NCBI RefSeq assembly: GCF_014190805.1
Contig: NZ_JACHVQ010000001.1
Location: 930,001-994,000, forward strand
From: Flexivirga oryzae
GTDB lineage: Bacteria > Actinomycetota > Actinomycetes > Actinomycetales > Dermatophilaceae
Reading direction: 5' to 3'
DNA length: 64,000 nt
Within the stretch, counting starts at the first letter, position 1. The number at the start of each line of letters is the position of its first letter. Positions 43,855-52,972 of the stretch are shown piece after piece. Under the pieces are notes generated by a model. It did not search any database, was not told where the DNA came from, and worked only from the letters and a program-made list of their open reading frames with translations. The position numbers and the translations under genes were made by a program.

Positions 43855-44886
43855 GTGACCGAACACCTGATCCTGCTGGCGCCGTCGGCCAACCGCGTGT
43901 ACGGCGCTGAGGCGCCGCGCCTGTGCGAGGCCGAACTCCGTGCGATGGCTGCGGGTTTCGGGTTGCCGGAGCCGGACGTCGCACGCACCGACGTTGCCGG
44001 CGTCTCCTACCTCGCACTGCACACCAGCGGCGTGCTCACCGATGCCGCGGTGCGCGTCGTCTCGCAACTGTCGGCGGCGCACGCCCTCTTCCGGCGCGAG
44101 GGCGACCTGCTCGCGCCCGTGGCGTTGGAGCAGCCGCGGGCGGCATACCCGGGGGACCTGGTGACGATCCAGAAGTATCAGGGCAAGACCAACGAGCAGT
44201 GGACCCGGCTGCTGCTCAACGTCACGGCGGCGGCGACCCGCCTGCCGGACCGGCTGCTGGACGGCAGCCTGCAGGTGTTCGACCCGATGTGCGGGCGGGG
44301 CACGACGCTGAACATCGCGCTCTCACTCGGCTTGGATTCGATCGGCGTGGACCTGGACAGCAAGGACTTCCAGGCCTATTCGGCGTTCTTGAAGACCTGG
44401 ATGCGGCAGCACCGACTCAAACACACGGCCGACGAGTCCGCCCTGCGCACCAGCGGCCGCAACCGCGGCAAGCGGTTGCAGGTGGAGGTCGCCGCATCCA
44501 AGGAGGCGCACAAGGCGGCTGACACCCAGCACCTGACCTACCTGTTGACCGACACGACCGACCTGGACGGCCTGGTCCGGCCGCGCAGCGTCGACGCGAT
44601 CGTCACCGACACCCCGTACGGCGTCCAGCACGGGTCGCACGGCGACCGACTCGCCCGCAGTCCGCTGGAACTGCTGGACCGCGCCCTGCCGGGCTGGCTG
44701 CGGACGCTGCGCACCGGCGGTGCGGTCGGCCTGTCCTACAACCGCCATGTCGCGCCGCGGGAGGACCTTGCGGCGTTGCTGGTCACGCACGGGCTCGACC
44801 CGGTCGACGAGACACCGGACGCGTTCCGGCACCGGGTGGATGCCTCCATCGACCGCGACCTGATCGTCGCCCGCAAAGCCAGGTGA
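43855..44886 (+). CDS. TRM11-family SAM-dependent RNA methyltransferase
   Basis: A 343-residue methyltransferase. The SAM-binding loop is FDPMCGRGTTLNIAL (motif I), and the catalytic DPPY-like motif reads TDTPYG. The N-terminal region has the length of a THUMP-like module but no clear match. The family modifies guanosine in tRNA or related RNA; the target here is not known. GTG 43855 lies 10 bases after the AraC stop and is preferred to the longer frame, whose upstream part overlaps the AraC gene. Confidence 0.75.
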   Translation: MTEHLILLAPSANRVYGAEAPRLCEAELRAMAAGFGLPEPDVARTDVAGVSYLALHTSGVLTDAAVRVVSQLSAAHALFRREGDLLAPVALEQPRAAYPGDLVTIQKYQGKTNEQWTRLLLNVTAAATRLPDRLLDGSLQVFDPMCGRGTTLNIALSLGLDSIGVDLDSKDFQAYSAFLKTWMRQHRLKHTADESALRTSGRNRGKRLQVEVAASKEAHKAADTQHLTYLLTDTTDLDGLVRPRSVDAIVTDTPYGVQHGSHGDRLARSPLELLDRALPGWLRTLRTGGAVGLSYNRHVAPREDLAALLVTHGLDPVDETPDAFRHRVDASIDRDLIVARKAR

Positions 44887-44952
44887 ACGTAGGGTTTGTC
44901 TTTGGCAAGCCTCGTTGCCCGACCACGTCCGCACCACCACACGGAGGCTCTC

Positions 44953-45387
44953 ATGGCTGACCCGGCACGCGCCCGCAAGATCGCCGAGCGCACCAAGACC
45001 CTCGTCGCTGACTTCATCGAGCGACGGGTCAAGGACGAACGACTCGGTTTCGTCACCGTCACCGACGTCCGGGTGACCGGTGACCTGCAGCACGCCTCGA
45101 TCTTCTACACCGTGTTCGGCTCCGATGACGAGCGCGCGAACACCGCTGCGGCGCTTGAGGACTGGCGCGGGCGCATTCGCTCGCACGTCGGCAAGGGGCT
45201 CGGCATACGCCTGACCCCGTCGCTGGAGTTCATCCCGGACGCGATCCCCGAGGGTGCTGCCCACATCGAGGAGGCGCTCAAGGCCGCACGGGAGCGCGAC
45301 GAGGAGCTGGCGCAGGCCAAGGCGTCCGCGAGGTATGCCGGAGACGAGGACCCCTACAAGAAGCCCGTGGCCGGCGACGACGAATGA
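44953..45387 (+). CDS. rbfA: ribosome-binding factor A
   Basis: A 144-residue KH-fold protein that binds the 30S subunit during cold-shock and late maturation. It starts MADPARARKIAERTKT and includes VTVTDVRVTGDLQHASIFY and LTPSLEFIPD, as in the family. ATG 44953 is preceded by GGAGG; the longer frame is rejected. Its stop overlaps truB as ATGA. In many actinobacteria it follows infB directly; here about 6.5 kb of accessory genes separate them. Confidence 0.94.
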   Translation: MADPARARKIAERTKTLVADFIERRVKDERLGFVTVTDVRVTGDLQHASIFYTVFGSDDERANTAAALEDWRGRIRSHVGKGLGIRLTPSLEFIPDAIPEGAAHIEEALKAARERDEELAQAKASARYAGDEDPYKKPVAGDDE

Positions 45388-46289
45388 GCCGCGACGGACT
45401 GCTGCTCGTCGACAAGCCGGCCGGCTGGACCAGCCACGACGTGGTGGCCCGCACGCGCGGCCTGGCACACACCCGGCGCGTCGGGCACGCCGGCACGCTC
45501 GACCCGATGGCCACCGGTGTGCTGGTGCTCGGCGTCAACAAGGCCACCAAACTGCTTACCTTCCTGGTCGGCTGCGACAAGACCTACACCGCCACCATCC
45601 GGCTCGGGCAGTCGACCATCACCGACGACGCCGAAGGTGACGTCACGGCGACCGCCGACGCGAGCGGGCTGACCTCCGAGCAGATCGCCGCCGCGGTCGT
45701 GGATCTGACCGGAGACCTGCAGCAGGTGCCGAGCGCCGTCAGTGCGATCAAGGTGGACGGGGTGCGCTCGTACGCCCGGGTCCGCGGGGGAGACGAGGTG
45801 AAGCTGCAACCCCGCCCGGTGCGGGTCGGCCGGTTCGCCATACATGACGAACGTGCGGTGGGGACGTTGCGGGACCTGGACGTCGAGGTCCAGGTGTCGT
45901 CCGGCACCTACGTGCGTGCGCTCGCACGCGACCTGGGCGCCGCACTCGGGGTGGGTGGGCACCTCACCGCGTTGCGACGCACGCGGGTCGGGCGGTTCGG
46001 CCTGTCGATGACCCACAGCCTGGACGATCTCGCCGTCCTCGCCGACGGTGGGGAGCCGCTGCCGCTGCTGCCGATGGTGGACGCCGCGGCTGCGCAGTTC
46101 CCGATCCGACGGATCAGCGCCGCGGAGGCCGTCGACCTGCGACACGGCAAGCGGCTACGGGCGGGGGAGCACCACCCGGAGGTGTCCGCGGCCATCGCCG
46201 GCGACGAACTGGTCGCGATGCTCGACGAGACCGGCCCGCTGGCCAGGTCACGGGTGGTCTTCCCAGCCGATCCACCCGGTGACACCTGA
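45384..46289 (+). CDS. truB: tRNA pseudouridine-55 synthase
   Basis: A 301-residue enzyme that makes pseudouridine in the T-loop of tRNAs. The catalytic Asp is in GHAGTLDPMATG (Asp40). KPAGWTSHDVV and the later DKTYTATIRLG are conserved. A C-terminal PUA-like extension is present. ATG 45384 overlaps the rbfA stop by 4 bases. Confidence 0.96.
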   Translation: MSRDGLLLVDKPAGWTSHDVVARTRGLAHTRRVGHAGTLDPMATGVLVLGVNKATKLLTFLVGCDKTYTATIRLGQSTITDDAEGDVTATADASGLTSEQIAAAVVDLTGDLQQVPSAVSAIKVDGVRSYARVRGGDEVKLQPRPVRVGRFAIHDERAVGTLRDLDVEVQVSSGTYVRALARDLGAALGVGGHLTALRRTRVGRFGLSMTHSLDDLAVLADGGEPLPLLPMVDAAAAQFPIRRISAAEAVDLRHGKRLRAGEHHPEVSAAIAGDELVAMLDETGPLARSRVVFPADPPGDT

Positions 46290-46355
46290 CCTTTCGGGCA
46301 GTCTTCTGCTCCAGATGCGACTCTGTCGCGACTTGCCGATATGCTCGGCACCATC

Positions 46356-47483
46356 ATGGCAACCATCACCGCATCGCAGGCAACGAAGCTGGACCGGGTC
46401 CGGGAGTTCTTCGCCGATTTCACTCCGGCAGAACGCCGCTCGGTCCTCGGTATGACGGCAGCGGTCGTCGCACTCCACGTGGTGGGCTGGGGCACGCTGC
46501 TGTTCATGGTCGCGCCGCAGCACTTCCAACTCGGAACCGACAGCGCGCACGCGCAGGTCTTCGGTGTCGGGCTCGGCGTCACGGCATACACGCTCGGCAT
46601 GCGGCATGCCTTCGACGCCGACCACATCGCGGCGATCGACAACACCACCCGCAAACTGCTCTCGGACGGCAAACGCCCGATGTCGGTGGGGTTCTGGTTC
46701 TCGCTCGGACACTCCAGCGTCGTCTTCGGACTGTGTTTCCTGCTGGCGCTCGGCATGAAGGCGCTCGCCGGCTCGGTCGAGAACGACAGCTCCACGCTGC
46801 ACACCATCACCGGGGTGATCGGCGTGACCGTTTCGGGCACGTTCCTGTGGATCATCGGCATCCTCAACCTGATCGCCTTCATCGGCATCATCCGGGTGTG
46901 GCGGCAAGCCCGGCAGGGCGACTTCGACGAGGCGGCCCTGGAGCAGCACCTCAACTCGCGCGGCTTCGTCAACCGCATCCTCGGCGGGCTCACCAAGTCG
47001 GTCACCAAGCCGTGGAACATGTACCCGATCGGTTTCCTCTTCGGGCTCGGCTTCGACACCGCCACCGAGGTCAGCCTGCTGGTGCTCGCCGGGGGAGCGG
47101 CGGCCTTCTCCCTGCCGTGGTACGCCATCCTCACCCTCCCGGTGCTGTTCGCCGCCGGGATGAGCCTGCTGGACGCCGCGGACGGCGTCTTCATGGCCAA
47201 GGCCTACCGGTGGGCGTTCGCCAAGCCGCTGCGCCGGCTCTACTACAACGCCACGGTCACCTGGCTGTCGGTCTTCGTGGCCCTCGTCATCGGCACCATC
47301 GAGCTCTGCTCGGTGCTCTCGGACCGCTTCAGCTGGACCGACGGACCGGTCGCCGCGATCGGCTCGGTCGACCTGGACGGGATCGGCTTCGTCATCGTCG
47401 GGGTGTTCGTGGCGACCTGGTTGCTCGCCCTCGTCGTATGGCGTGTCCTGCGCCTGTCGGAGAAGGAATTCGCCGCGGGCTAA
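46356..47483 (+). CDS. NiCoT family high-affinity nickel/cobalt transporter
   Basis: A 375-residue membrane protein with about eight helices. The metal-selectivity signature RHAFDADHI is in helix II, and LGFDTATE and GMSLLDAADGVFM are the other family blocks. It should import Ni2+ or Co2+. ATG 46356 is used; ATG 46341 would add five residues. No urease, hydrogenase or cobalamin gene is nearby, so the preferred metal cannot be inferred. A hairpin follows its stop. Confidence 0.9.
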   Translation: MATITASQATKLDRVREFFADFTPAERRSVLGMTAAVVALHVVGWGTLLFMVAPQHFQLGTDSAHAQVFGVGLGVTAYTLGMRHAFDADHIAAIDNTTRKLLSDGKRPMSVGFWFSLGHSSVVFGLCFLLALGMKALAGSVENDSSTLHTITGVIGVTVSGTFLWIIGILNLIAFIGIIRVWRQARQGDFDEAALEQHLNSRGFVNRILGGLTKSVTKPWNMYPIGFLFGLGFDTATEVSLLVLAGGAAAFSLPWYAILTLPVLFAAGMSLLDAADGVFMAKAYRWAFAKPLRRLYYNATVTWLSVFVALVIGTIELCSVLSDRFSWTDGPVAAIGSVDLDGIGFVIVGVFVATWLLALVVWRVLRLSEKEFAAG

Positions 47484-47530
47484 AGTTGCGCCGTGAATTC
47501 AATTGAGCACAGGCACGGATGGCTTGCGAT

Positions 47531-47569
47531 GCGCTCGCGTCGCAGGGAGCTTGCGACCGTCGCGAGCGC
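47531..47569. terminator. hairpin between the NiCoT gene and ribF
   Basis: GCGCTCGCG (47531-47539) pairs with CGCGAGCGC (47561-47569). Inside it TCGCA (47540-47544) pairs with TGCGA (47552-47556) around a 7-base loop, leaving a CCGT bulge. The structure is 47 bases after the NiCoT stop and 14 bases before the ribF start. It can be a terminator or a leader structure of ribF; it is not an FMN riboswitch, being far too short. Confidence 0.6.
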
Positions 47570-47582
47570 AGAGTAAGTCACC

Positions 47583-48536
47583 GTGCTGCGCCTTTCCAAG
47601 CTGACCGAGATCCCCGCCGACTTCGGGGAGACCGTGGTCACCATCGGCAACTTCGACGGCGTGCACCGCGGTCACGCAGCGTTGTTGCGTGAGGTCGTCG
47701 AGCGGGCCCGGGAGCGCGGCACGAGCGCCTGCGCGGTGACGTTCGAACCGCACCCGCTGCGAGTGCTCTACCCGGAGCGCGCCCCGAAGCTCATCGCCTC
47801 CACGACCAGCCGTTACGAGCGGCTGGCGGAGACCGGCCTGGACGCGGTGCTGGTCCTGGAGTTCACCCCCGAGCTGGCGGCGATGACGCCCGAGGAGTTC
47901 GTGCGTGACGTCTTCGTGCACGGCCTGCACGCGGTCGAGGTCGTCGTCGGGCGCGACACCCGCTTCGGCGCCAAGAACGCCGGTGACGTCGAGACGCTGC
48001 GGCAACTCGGCCACCACTTCGGATTCTCGGTGGTCGTGCTGCCGGACGTCGGAGACGGGCACCGCATCTCCTCGACCGACGTGCGCCGCGCCCTGGCCGA
48101 CGGCGCGGTCGACGTGGCCGCCCGTGCGCTCGGCCACCTGCACGACGTGCGCGGGGTCGTCGTGCGGGGGCTGCAACGCGGTCGCGAGCTCGGCTTCCCG
48201 ACGGCCAACCTGGGTCCGCGGCCGGAGGGCCTGGTCCCCGCGGACGGGGTGTATGTCGGCTGGCTGGTCCGTGAGGGCACCGCGGCCGACGACCCCGAGC
48301 ATCGGATGCCGGCGGCGATCTCGGTCGGCACCAACCCCACCTTCGACGACGTCCCCGAGCGGACCGTCGAGGCGTATGTGCTGGACCGCGACGACCTCGA
48401 CCTCTACGACGAGACGGTCCGGATCGAGTTCGTGCGGCGGCTGCGCGGTAACACCAAGTTCAACTCGATCGACGCGCTGATCGACCAGATGCGCCGGGAC
48501 GTGGCGCAGGCGCGGGAGATCTGCCGCACCCAGTGA
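47583..48536 (+). CDS. ribF: bifunctional riboflavin kinase / FAD synthetase
   Basis: A 317-residue cytosolic enzyme that makes FMN and then FAD. The N-terminal nucleotidyltransferase domain has TIGNFDGVHRGHAALL and later ISSTDVRRAL. The C-terminal riboflavin kinase domain includes GRELGFPTANL and DGVYVGWL. The start is GTG 47583. The position after truB is conserved in actinobacteria, although the metal transporter gene is inserted between them here. Confidence 0.95.
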   Translation: MLRLSKLTEIPADFGETVVTIGNFDGVHRGHAALLREVVERARERGTSACAVTFEPHPLRVLYPERAPKLIASTTSRYERLAETGLDAVLVLEFTPELAAMTPEEFVRDVFVHGLHAVEVVVGRDTRFGAKNAGDVETLRQLGHHFGFSVVVLPDVGDGHRISSTDVRRALADGAVDVAARALGHLHDVRGVVVRGLQRGRELGFPTANLGPRPEGLVPADGVYVGWLVREGTAADDPEHRMPAAISVGTNPTFDDVPERTVEAYVLDRDDLDLYDETVRIEFVRRLRGNTKFNSIDALIDQMRRDVAQAREICRTQ

Positions 48537-48592
48537 ACCGTTGATGACGGTCCTGCGACCGCGTAAGTGAACTGGCGGGTAGTCTCCCTGCC

Positions 48593-50425
48593 ATGACGAA
48601 GTCGCTCAGCGCAGAGCAGCCCGATCTGTCGGTCATCGAGGGTCGCGCCACGTCGGTGGCGCACCTGTTCGTGGAGCGGGTGGCCAAGACCCCGACCCGT
48701 GAGGCTTTCCGTTACCCGGTGGGGGAGCAGTGGAAGTCGATCACCTGGAGCCAGGTCGACGAGCGGGCCCGTCGGATCGCCGCCGGCCTGGTGTCCCTGG
48801 GCGTCGAGCCCGAGGACCGGGTCGCCATCGCGTCCGCGACGCGGCTGGAGTGGGCGCTGGCCGACCTGGGCATCATGCTGTGCGCGGCCGCGACCACCAC
48901 GATCTACCCGTCGACGACGGCGGACGACGTCCTGTTCATCACGTCCGACTCGGGAAGCGTCGTCGTCTTCGCCGAGAACGAGGAGCAGGTCGCCAAACTG
49001 CGCGGCGGCCGTGACGTCATACCCTCGGTCACGAAGGTCGTCCAGATCGACGGCGCCGGCGACGGCGACTGGGTGATCGGCCTCGACGAGCTCGAACAGC
49101 TGGGCGCGGCATACCTGTCCGAGAACGACGGCGCCCTGGAGAAGCGCATCGCGCAGCTCACCCCCGAGTCGCTGGCGACGCTGATCTACACCTCCGGCAC
49201 GACGGGCCGGCCGAAGGGCGTCCGGCTCTCCCACGACGCGTGGACCTACGAGGCCGCGGCGGTCGACTCGGTGCGGATCCTGAACGAGGACGACGTGCAG
49301 TACCTCTGGCTGCCGCTCGCGCACGTCTTCGGCAAGGTGCTGCTGACCCTGCCGCTGCAGATCGGCTTCCCGACCGCGATCGACGGCCGCGTCGACAAGA
49401 TCGTGGAGAACCTGCCGATCGTGCGGCCCACCTGGATGGGCGCCGCGCCGCGGATCTTCGAGAAGGTCTACGGCCGGATCACCACGATGATGGCCGGCGA
49501 GGGCGGCGTGAAGGGCAAGCTGTTCGACTGGGCGAGCGGCAACGCCCGCAAGGTCGCGACCGCCCGCGGCGCGGGTGGCAAGGTCAGCCCGGTGCTCGGG
49601 GCGCAGCACGCGATCGGCGACAAGGTGGTGCTGGCCAAGATCCGCGAGCGTTTCGGGGGCCGGGTGCGGTTCTTCATCTCCGGGTCGGCTGCGCTCAACC
49701 AGGACGTGGCGCGCTGGTTCGACGCCATGGGTATGCCGATCCTCGAGGGTTACGGACTCACCGAGACGGCGGCGGCCTCGTGCGTGAACCGCCCGGACAG
49801 CAACATCGTCGGCACCGTCGGCTGGCCGGTGCCCGGCACCCAGGTCAAGATCGCCGACGACGGGGAGGTCCTCATCAAGGGGCCCGGCGTCATGCAGGGC
49901 TACCGCGGGCTGGACGACGTGACCGCCGAGACGCTGGTGGACGGCTGGTTCCACACCGGCGACATCGGCGAGCTGCTGCCGACGGGTCATCTGCGGATCA
50001 CCGACCGCAAGAAGGACCTGTTCAAGACCTCCAACGGCAAGTACGTCGCGCCGAGCCTGATCGAGGCGACGTTCAAGGGCATCTGCCCCTACGCCTCGCA
50101 GTTCGTGGTCGAGGGCGACGGCCGTAAGTTCGTCTCCGCCCTGGTCACGCTGGACGAAGAGGCCATCGTCGAATGGGGCGCGGCCCACGGGATGCCGGAC
50201 GCCGACTACCGCACGATCGTCACCTCCGACGCGGCCCGGGAGATGGTGCAGGGCTACGTCGACGAGCTGAACCTCGGGCTGAACCGCTGGGAGCAGATCA
50301 AGAAGTTCATCATCCTGCCCCGCGACCTGACCGTCGAGGAGGGTGAGATCACGCCCAGCCTGAAGCTGAAGCGCACCGTCGTCACCCGCAAGTTCAAGGA
50401 GGACCTGGACGGCCTCTACGTCTGA
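48593..50425 (+). CDS. long-chain fatty acid-CoA ligase (FadD15-like)
   Basis: A 610-residue AMP-forming acyl-CoA synthetase. The P-loop-like motif YTSGTTGRPKGVRLSH and the EGYGLTETAAASCVN motif are present, followed by GWFHTGDIGEL and the C-terminal TDRKKDLFKTSNGKYVAP. It activates fatty acids for degradation or membrane lipid synthesis. The start is ATG 48593. Length and order of motifs match the FadD15 type. It stands between ribF and the TIGR03960 gene. Confidence 0.9.
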   Translation: MTKSLSAEQPDLSVIEGRATSVAHLFVERVAKTPTREAFRYPVGEQWKSITWSQVDERARRIAAGLVSLGVEPEDRVAIASATRLEWALADLGIMLCAAATTTIYPSTTADDVLFITSDSGSVVVFAENEEQVAKLRGGRDVIPSVTKVVQIDGAGDGDWVIGLDELEQLGAAYLSENDGALEKRIAQLTPESLATLIYTSGTTGRPKGVRLSHDAWTYEAAAVDSVRILNEDDVQYLWLPLAHVFGKVLLTLPLQIGFPTAIDGRVDKIVENLPIVRPTWMGAAPRIFEKVYGRITTMMAGEGGVKGKLFDWASGNARKVATARGAGGKVSPVLGAQHAIGDKVVLAKIRERFGGRVRFFISGSAALNQDVARWFDAMGMPILEGYGLTETAAASCVNRPDSNIVGTVGWPVPGTQVKIADDGEVLIKGPGVMQGYRGLDDVTAETLVDGWFHTGDIGELLPTGHLRITDRKKDLFKTSNGKYVAPSLIEATFKGICPYASQFVVEGDGRKFVSALVTLDEEAIVEWGAAHGMPDADYRTIVTSDAAREMVQGYVDELNLGLNRWEQIKKFIILPRDLTVEEGEITPSLKLKRTVVTRKFKEDLDGLYV

Positions 50426-50480
50426 GGCTTCCCGCGGCGAGCCATTTCCTGGGAGCGCCGGCGCGCCATACCCTGTCCGC

Positions 50481-52436
50481 ATGGCAGGTGAGTCACTCTT
50501 CCCCGCGCTCGAGCCGTTGCTGGAGCGGGTCAGCAAGCCCATCCAGTATGTCGGTGGCGAGCTCAACTCGACGGTCAAGGACTGGGACTGCGGCGGTTTC
50601 GGCCCCGGCGGCGAGGAGCAGACGGTCCGCTGGACGCTGATGTATCCCGACGCCTACGAGGTCGGTCTGCCCAACCAGGGGGTGATGATCCTCTACGAGG
50701 TGCTCAACGAGCGCCCGGACACCCTCGCCGAGCGGTCCTACTCGGTGTGGCCGGACATGGAAACGGCGATGCGCGAGGCGGGGATCCCGCAGTTCACGGT
50801 GGACAGCCACCGCCCGGTCCGAGACTTCGACGTCTTCGGCTTCTCGATGTCGACCGAGCTGGGCTACACCAACGTGCTCACCGCGATCGATCTGGCCGGC
50901 ATACCGCTGCACGCGGCGGATCGCACGGACGACGACCCCGTCGTGCTGGTGGGTGGCCATGCGGCGTTCAACCCCGAGCCGGTCGCGGACTTCATCGATG
51001 CCGCGGTGCTGGGCGACGGCGAGGAAGCGCTGCTGCAGATCACCGACGTGATCAAGGCGTGGAAAGCAGGTGGCCGCCCGGGCGGGCGCCGGGAGCTGCT
51101 GCTGCGGCTGGCCCGCACCGGCGGCGTCTACGTCCCGGCGTTCTACGACGTCGACTATCTGCCCGACGGCCGGATCAAGCGCGTGGCACCCGCACCGACC
51201 GCGCACGGTGTCCCCTGGCGGGTGGCCAAGCACACGGTCATGGACCTGGACGCCTGGCCCTACCCGAAGCAGCCGCTGGTGCCGCTCGCCGAGACGGTGC
51301 ACGAACGCATGTCGGTGGAGATCTTCCGCGGCTGCACCCGGGGTTGCCGCTTCTGCCAGGCCGGCATGATCACCCGGCCGGTCCGCGAGCGGTCGATCAC
51401 CGGCATCGGCGAGATGGTGCAGAAGGGCCTGGCCGCAACGGGTTTCGAGGAGGTGGGGCTGCTGTCGCTGTCGTCCGCGGACCACTCCGAGATCGCGGAC
51501 ATCACCAAGGGGCTCGCGGACCGCTATGAAGGCAGCCAGACCGGTCTCTCGCTGCCGTCGACCCGGGTCGACGCGTTCAACATCGACCTGGCCAACGAGC
51601 TGACCCGGGGCGGTCGCCGGTCCGGGCTGACCTTCGCCCCCGAGGGTGGGTCGGAGCGGATCCGCAAGGTCATCAACAAGATGGTCAGCGAGGACGACCT
51701 GATCAACACGGTCGCGGCGGCCTTCTCCGCCGGCTGGCGGCAGGTGAAGCTCTACTTCATGTGCGGTCTGCCGACCGAGACCGACGAGGACGTGCTGCAG
51801 ATCGCCGACATGGCCAAGCGGGTCATCGAGACGGGTCGGAAGGTCAGTGGCCGCAAGGACATTCGCTGCACCGTGTCGATCGGTGGCTTCGTGCCCAAAC
51901 CGCACACACCCTTCCAGTGGGCGGCGCAGCTGGGCGCCGAGGAGACCGATGCCCGGCTGGCGAAGCTGAAGGACGCGATCAAGTCGGACCGGCGACTCGG
52001 CTCGTCGATCGGGATGCGCTACCACGACGGCAAGCCCGGCATCGTGGAGGGACTGCTCAGCCGGGGCGATCGTCGGGTCGGCGCGGTGATCGAGGCGGTA
52101 TGGCGCGACGGTGGTCGCTTCGACGGCTGGAGCGAGCACTTCAGCTATGAGCGCTGGCTCGACTGTGCCGCAAAGGTTTTCGAGGGCACAGTGGTGTCCG
52201 TCGACTGGTACACCACCCGCGAGCGTGACGAGCGCGAGGTGCTGCCCTGGGACCACCTGGACTCCGGGCTGGACAAGGACTGGCTCTGGGACGACTGGCA
52301 GGACGCGATCGACGAGAAGGAACTCGACGACTGCCGCTGGACACCTTGCTACGACTGCGGAGTCTGCCCGCAGATGAACACCGAGATCCAGATCGGTCCG
52401 ACCGGCAAGAAGCTGCTCCCGCTCACCGTCGTCTGA
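50481..52436 (+). CDS. TIGR03960 family B12-binding-like radical SAM protein
   Basis: A 651-residue protein. The radical SAM cluster motif is GCTRGCRFCQAG (Cys285, Cys289, Cys292). The N-terminal part has the fold of a B12-binding domain but lacks a clear cobalamin-binding His. The C-terminal end has CYDCGVCPQMN. This family is nearly always adjacent to TIGR03936 and upstream of RNase E/G. Here a 2.7-kb insert separates it from TIGR03936. The reaction is not established; a role with rRNA or tRNA is suspected from context. The start is ATG 50481. Confidence 0.88.
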   Translation: MAGESLFPALEPLLERVSKPIQYVGGELNSTVKDWDCGGFGPGGEEQTVRWTLMYPDAYEVGLPNQGVMILYEVLNERPDTLAERSYSVWPDMETAMREAGIPQFTVDSHRPVRDFDVFGFSMSTELGYTNVLTAIDLAGIPLHAADRTDDDPVVLVGGHAAFNPEPVADFIDAAVLGDGEEALLQITDVIKAWKAGGRPGGRRELLLRLARTGGVYVPAFYDVDYLPDGRIKRVAPAPTAHGVPWRVAKHTVMDLDAWPYPKQPLVPLAETVHERMSVEIFRGCTRGCRFCQAGMITRPVRERSITGIGEMVQKGLAATGFEEVGLLSLSSADHSEIADITKGLADRYEGSQTGLSLPSTRVDAFNIDLANELTRGGRRSGLTFAPEGGSERIRKVINKMVSEDDLINTVAAAFSAGWRQVKLYFMCGLPTETDEDVLQIADMAKRVIETGRKVSGRKDIRCTVSIGGFVPKPHTPFQWAAQLGAEETDARLAKLKDAIKSDRRLGSSIGMRYHDGKPGIVEGLLSRGDRRVGAVIEAVWRDGGRFDGWSEHFSYERWLDCAAKVFEGTVVSVDWYTTRERDEREVLPWDHLDSGLDKDWLWDDWQDAIDEKELDDCRWTPCYDCGVCPQMNTEIQIGPTGKKLLPLTVV

Positions 52437-52440
52437 CTGA

Positions 52441-52540
52441 CCGACAGGCTCACCAACGGCCGAGAGGCCCACTTGCTCGGCGATTTTTCACCGTATTGGG
52501 CGGTGTAAGTGAGCCGTTCGGCGTTTTGTGGGCCTGTCGG
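52441..52540. repeat. palindromic 19-base-pitch element, copy 2 (after the TIGR03960 gene)
   Basis: It begins 4 bases after the TIGR03960 stop. CCGACAGGCTCAC (52441-52453) and CCGAGAGGCCCAC (52460-52472) form the left half. GTGAGCCGTTCGG (52509-52521) and GTGGGCCTGTCGG (52528-52540) form the right half. The outer arms pair over 13 positions with one G-U. Both halves have a 19-base pitch. The core has a T-run (CGATTTTTCACCG). It matches the reverse complement of the element after infB. Confidence 0.78.
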
Positions 52541-52559
52541 GATGGCGGGGCGGGCGCGG

Positions 52560-52847
52560 TCAGTCCCCGACGGACAACTCGATGTGTATGACGTCCCCGA
52601 GTCCGACGTCCTCCGCACGTTGCACCGCCGTTTTGACCGGCATCAGATAGCCGCCGTCGCGCGGAAAGAGCGACGTGCTGAAATCCGTGTCGCCGACGCG
52701 GCCGGTCGCCCGGATGCATCCCCATCCGTAGCTGAGATCGGTTGCCGCACCAGCGATTTCGTCCACGGCGTCCGGCGGCAGCGGCGCGAAGAGGTATGGC
52801 GCCGGCCCGCGCCACTCGATGATCTCCGCATCGAAGTCGAAGTCCAC
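52560..52847 (-). CDS. DUF1905 domain protein
   Basis: A 95-residue protein matching the small DUF1905 domain, with EWRGPAPYLFAPLPPD at the start and LFPRDGGYLMPVK in the middle. The domain is predicted to be a beta-barrel; no biochemical role is known to me. The ATG is at 52847. It lies between two palindromic elements and is the first gene of the insert that separates TIGR03960 and TIGR03936. Confidence 0.72.
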   Translation of the reverse strand: MDFDFDAEIIEWRGPAPYLFAPLPPDAVDEIAGAATDLSYGWGCIRATGRVGDTDFSTSLFPRDGGYLMPVKTAVQRAEDVGLGDVIHIELSVGD

Positions 52848-52880
52848 GTCAGCAGCCTACGGCGCAGGACGGCGCGCGCA

Positions 52881-52972
52881 CCGCTGACGGCCGAAACCGC
52901 GGCTGACGCCGGAAACGACGGCTGACCCCGCAATTGCGCCGTCAGCGGTCGTTTCGACCGTCAACGGCCGGT
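52881..52972. repeat. third 19-base-pitch palindromic element
   Basis: GCTGAC occurs at 52883, 52902 and 52921 (pitch 19). The inverse appears as GTCAGC at 52941 and GTCAAC at 52960 (pitch 19). The centre contains GCAATTGC. Each unit also has GAAAC on the left or GTTTC on the right. The last unit covers the final codons of the TetR gene, whose stop is at 52961-52963. Motif sequence differs from the other two elements, but layout and pitch are the same. Confidence 0.65.

Noticed and set aside
47484..47582. FMN riboswitch ahead of ribF
   Set aside because: The gap is only 99 bases and lacks the conserved RFN elements; only a simple bulged hairpin is present.
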